Source: Hyphomicrobiales bacterium | Lineage (GTDB): Bacteria > Pseudomonadota > Alphaproteobacteria > Rhizobiales > JAJFHR01 | Length of the DNA: 8,369 bases | Assembly (NCBI GenBank): GCA_021775515.1 | Contig: JAJFHR010000155.1 | Coordinates: 1-8,369 of the forward strand | Reading direction: 5' to 3' | Part shown: piece by piece, positions 6,657 to 8,369 of the stretch | How positions within the stretch are numbered: position 1 is the stretch's first letter | Layout of the letters: each line of letters opens with the position of its first letter | Program-made: the position numbers and the translations under genes | Notes under the pieces: generated by a model | What the model was told of the DNA's origin: nothing | What the model saw: only the letters and a program-made list of their open reading frames with translations | The model's database searches: none

Positions 6657-6726
6657 TTAGAAACCGTCGGAAAAAATTCACTCCTTTTTGTTAGACTTAT
6701 CATCAGTGCAGTTAAAGGGTGATCTC

Positions 6727-8073
6727 ATGGTTTTTTCCCGGCGAAGATTTCTTGTATCCTCCAGCGCTATAGCCTTTGGCACCAGCTTTGCTTTTAGCGC
6801 TGTGGCCAAAACGTTGAATGGTTCGCTCAATGCCCGTGACTTTGGCGTTAAGCCAGATGGGGGAGACCAGAGCCGCGCCTTGCAAAAAGCCATTAATCAG
6901 GCAGCAAAAGAGCAAGTACCATTGTTTTTGCCCGGCGGGGATTATGCGCTCAGCAATATTAGCCTTCCCTCCGGCATTCAGTTTATTGGTGTGCCGGGAC
7001 AGACCGTGTTGAATTATAGCGGGGGCGGCGAATTACTTGCCGCCAGTGATGCTGAGAACATCTCTTTGCAGGGACTAAGCCTTAGGGGCAACAAGTTAGA
7101 TTTTTCACCGTCAAGCAAGGCGTTGTTGGTTGCGAGAAACACCAGAAATCTACGGCTTGAAAGCTGCCGGATTTTTGACAGCTTTGCCAACTGCGTCAGT
7201 CTGCACAATGTTTCCGGCAAAATCTCCGGTTGCGAATTAAGCCAGGCGCGCGAGGCCGGACTGTTCTCTGTTGACGCCCAAGGCCTCACAATAAGCGATT
7301 GCCTTGTCGATAAGTGCGACAACAACGGAATTCTGGTCTGGAGGTCTCAGAAGGGAGAAGACGGAACAATTGTTACCGGCAACAGGATAATTAATATCAA
7401 GGCTGTAAATGGTGGATCGGGCCAGAACGGCAACGGCATTAATATTTTCCGGGCACATAATGTTATCGCCGCGCAAAACCATATCCGTGATTGTGCTTTT
7501 TCTGCGGTAAGATCCAATGCGGGTTCTGCCTGTCAGATCCTCGGCAATTCCTGTTCGCGAATTGGCGAGGTTGCACTTTATGCCGAGTTTGGATTTGAAG
7601 GGGCGGTTATTGCGCAAAATATCGTTGCAGATGCGGCCAGCGGTGTTTCCATCACCAATTTCAATGAAGGTGGTCGCCTCGGGGTGTGTGCCAGCAACAT
7701 CATCCGCGATTTGTTCGTGCGCGAGGGGGAAATAGATGCTCGCGGTGTCGGCATTGGTGTTGAGGCTGATACGCTGGTGACCGGTAACCTGGTCGAAAAT
7801 GCGCCGGTCATGGGAATTTCATTAGGTTGGGGAAAATACCTGCGCGATGTCAGCGTAACCGGCAACATTATCCGCAAGTCCCGTATTGGAATTGGCGTCA
7901 GTGTTTCGTCGGGCGCAGGGCAGGCCTTAATTTCGGACAACCTGATTTCCGGTGCTACGGCGCAGGCTATTGGCGGATATGATTATCAAAAAAAGCTGAC
8001 CGAGGACCTGATCGACAGCGTCAATGCAGCCCGCTTCAGCAATTTGACCATCAGAAATAATGTTGCCAGCTAA
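6727..8073 (+). CDS. Tat-exported parallel beta-helix repeat protein (TIGR03808-type)
   Basis: This 448-residue protein of unknown function is predicted to be exported folded to the periplasm. The N-terminus carries a twin-arginine signal, SRRRFL at residues 4-9, then a hydrophobic stretch and an AVA cleavage site at about residue 27. The mature part opens with ARDFGVKPDGG, as in pectate-lyase-like proteins. Most of the rest is short repeats rich in N-x-I and G-N-x-I, typical of a right-handed beta-helix. Conserved-looking blocks are NNGILVWRS (199-207), GGSGQNGNGINIFRA (229-243), EVALYAEFGFEGAVI (281-295), SITNFNEGGRLGV (308-320) and GWGKYLRDV (367-375). These match, from memory, the family of Tat-translocated repetitive proteins in Hyphomicrobiales. 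ATG 6727 is chosen because AAAGGG (6714-6719) lies 7 bases upstream and the Tat signal then sits at the very N-terminus; TTG 6688 would bury it. A polysaccharide-binding or lyase role is possible from the fold, but I cannot point to catalytic residues. Confidence 0.88.
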   Translation: MVFSRRRFLVSSSAIAFGTSFAFSAVAKTLNGSLNARDFGVKPDGGDQSRALQKAINQAAKEQVPLFLPGGDYALSNISLPSGIQFIGVPGQTVLNYSGGGELLAASDAENISLQGLSLRGNKLDFSPSSKALLVARNTRNLRLESCRIFDSFANCVSLHNVSGKISGCELSQAREAGLFSVDAQGLTISDCLVDKCDNNGILVWRSQKGEDGTIVTGNRIINIKAVNGGSGQNGNGINIFRAHNVIAAQNHIRDCAFSAVRSNAGSACQILGNSCSRIGEVALYAEFGFEGAVIAQNIVADAASGVSITNFNEGGRLGVCASNIIRDLFVREGEIDARGVGIGVEADTLVTGNLVENAPVMGISLGWGKYLRDVSVTGNIIRKSRIGIGVSVSSGAGQALISDNLISGATAQAIGGYDYQKKLTEDLIDSVNAARFSNLTIRNNVAS

Positions 8074-8078
8074 TTTGA

Positions 8079-8094
8079 GCTGCTATTCCGCAGC
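8079..8094. terminator. Small GC-rich hairpin between convergent genes
   Basis: GCTGC (8079-8083) and GCAGC (8090-8094) pair around a 6-base loop, covering the stop codon of the minus-strand gene and lying just past the stop of the plus-strand gene. The stem is only 5 bp with no clear T-run on either side, so use as a shared terminator is a guess from position. Confidence 0.2.
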
Positions 8095-8369
8095 CTGGCG
8101 CGCCGCAGCTATAATTGCTTGGTCGTGGCGCTGTTTGGCAACCGCTTTGTCTCCGCCCCGTGTTTCGGTAAACATCGACAATTCATCAACCTCGTCTTTG
8201 CTCGGCGGGGTCAAGGACAAATCAGTGTAGTCCTTTGCCGCCGGGTCCCGTTTGATCCGCTTCCTGATAATGCCCATTTTGACAATCCAGTAGGCCATCT
8301 GGGCATGTTTGGAAACCACATCGGCGACATACTTGGGATAGAAGACCAACGGGTTTTCCCGCGGCATGC
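8083..8369 (-). CDS. C-terminal fragment of an unrecognised protein, cut by the right edge
   Basis: On the minus strand the frame is open from the right edge to a TAG at 8085-8083, about 95 residues. A methionine codon at 8367-8365 is the first seen, but the frame continues past it to the edge, and no ribosome-binding site can be checked, so this is probably the end of a longer protein. The visible part has a basic amphipathic region, IVKMGIIRKRIKRDP, then DYTDLSLTPPSKDEVDELSMF and a charged, alanine-rich tail ending ARQAAE. I do not recognise it with confidence. The block of basic helix, DPxAxxYTDLxLTP and an acidic segment is reminiscent of C-terminal tails of some alphaproteobacterial B12-binding radical SAM proteins; this is from memory. 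It converges on the Tat-exported protein gene, with 9 bases between the stop codons. Confidence 0.65.
   Translation of the reverse strand, partial: MPRENPLVFYPKYVADVVSKHAQMAYWIVKMGIIRKRIKRDPAAKDYTDLSLTPPSKDEVDELSMFTETRGGDKAVAKQRHDQAIIAAARQAAE

Noticed and set aside
6688..6726. TTG 6688 as the start of the Tat-exported protein
   Set aside because: It would place 13 residues before the Tat signal. ATG 6727 has AAAGGG at good spacing and puts the twin arginines at positions 5-6.
1..8369. Mobile elements, defence systems, CRISPR, tRNA or rRNA genes
   Set aside because: No transposase, integrase, terminal inverted repeats, regularly spaced repeats or recognisable RNA-gene sequences were seen. 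All long reading frames fit ordinary chromosomal genes.

Overview
The window looks like ordinary chromosome from an alphaproteobacterium, most likely of the Hyphomicrobiales (Rhizobiales). Base composition is moderate, roughly half G+C by eye. The taxonomic hint comes from three proteins: a small DUF2267-like protein, a Tat-exported repeat protein of the TIGR03808 type, and a MeaB that closely resembles the Methylorubrum extorquens protein as I remember it. I see no tRNA, rRNA, CRISPR array, insertion sequence, integrase or phage gene.

Layout. (1) Bases 1-749, minus strand: the N-terminal half of a HerA/YjgR-type (DUF853) P-loop ATPase that runs off the left edge. (2) Bases 750-956: a divergent intergenic region. 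(3) Bases 957-1328, plus strand: a 123-residue acidic, glycine-rich DUF2267-like protein. (4) Bases 1329-1452: a control region with a sigma70-like promoter whose -10 is a perfect TATAAT, one inverted repeat flanking that -10, and a second directly after it. (5) Bases 1453-6571: a tight three-gene operon, mutA-mutB-meaB. (6) Bases 6572-6726: an intergenic stretch with two weak hairpins. (7) Bases 6727-8073, plus strand: a Tat-exported parallel beta-helix protein. (8) Bases 8083-8369, minus strand: the C-terminal end of an unrecognised protein that runs off the right edge.

How the genes work together. mutA and mutB encode the catalytically silent and cobalamin-binding subunits of a heterodimeric methylmalonyl-CoA mutase. 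The enzyme converts (R)-methylmalonyl-CoA to succinyl-CoA at the end of propionyl-CoA breakdown. meaB encodes the G-protein chaperone that gates cofactor loading and protects the mutase. mutA and mutB overlap by 11 bp, and meaB follows closely in the same reading frame as mutB. The flanking genes have no obvious link to this pathway.

No clearly new biological system is visible. The points most worth a second look are: the start of meaB, where the only well-placed Shine-Dalgarno sequence leads to an ATT codon; the paired inverted repeats on the mutAB promoter; the uncharacterised Tat-exported beta-helix protein; and the unrecognised C-terminal fragment at the right edge.
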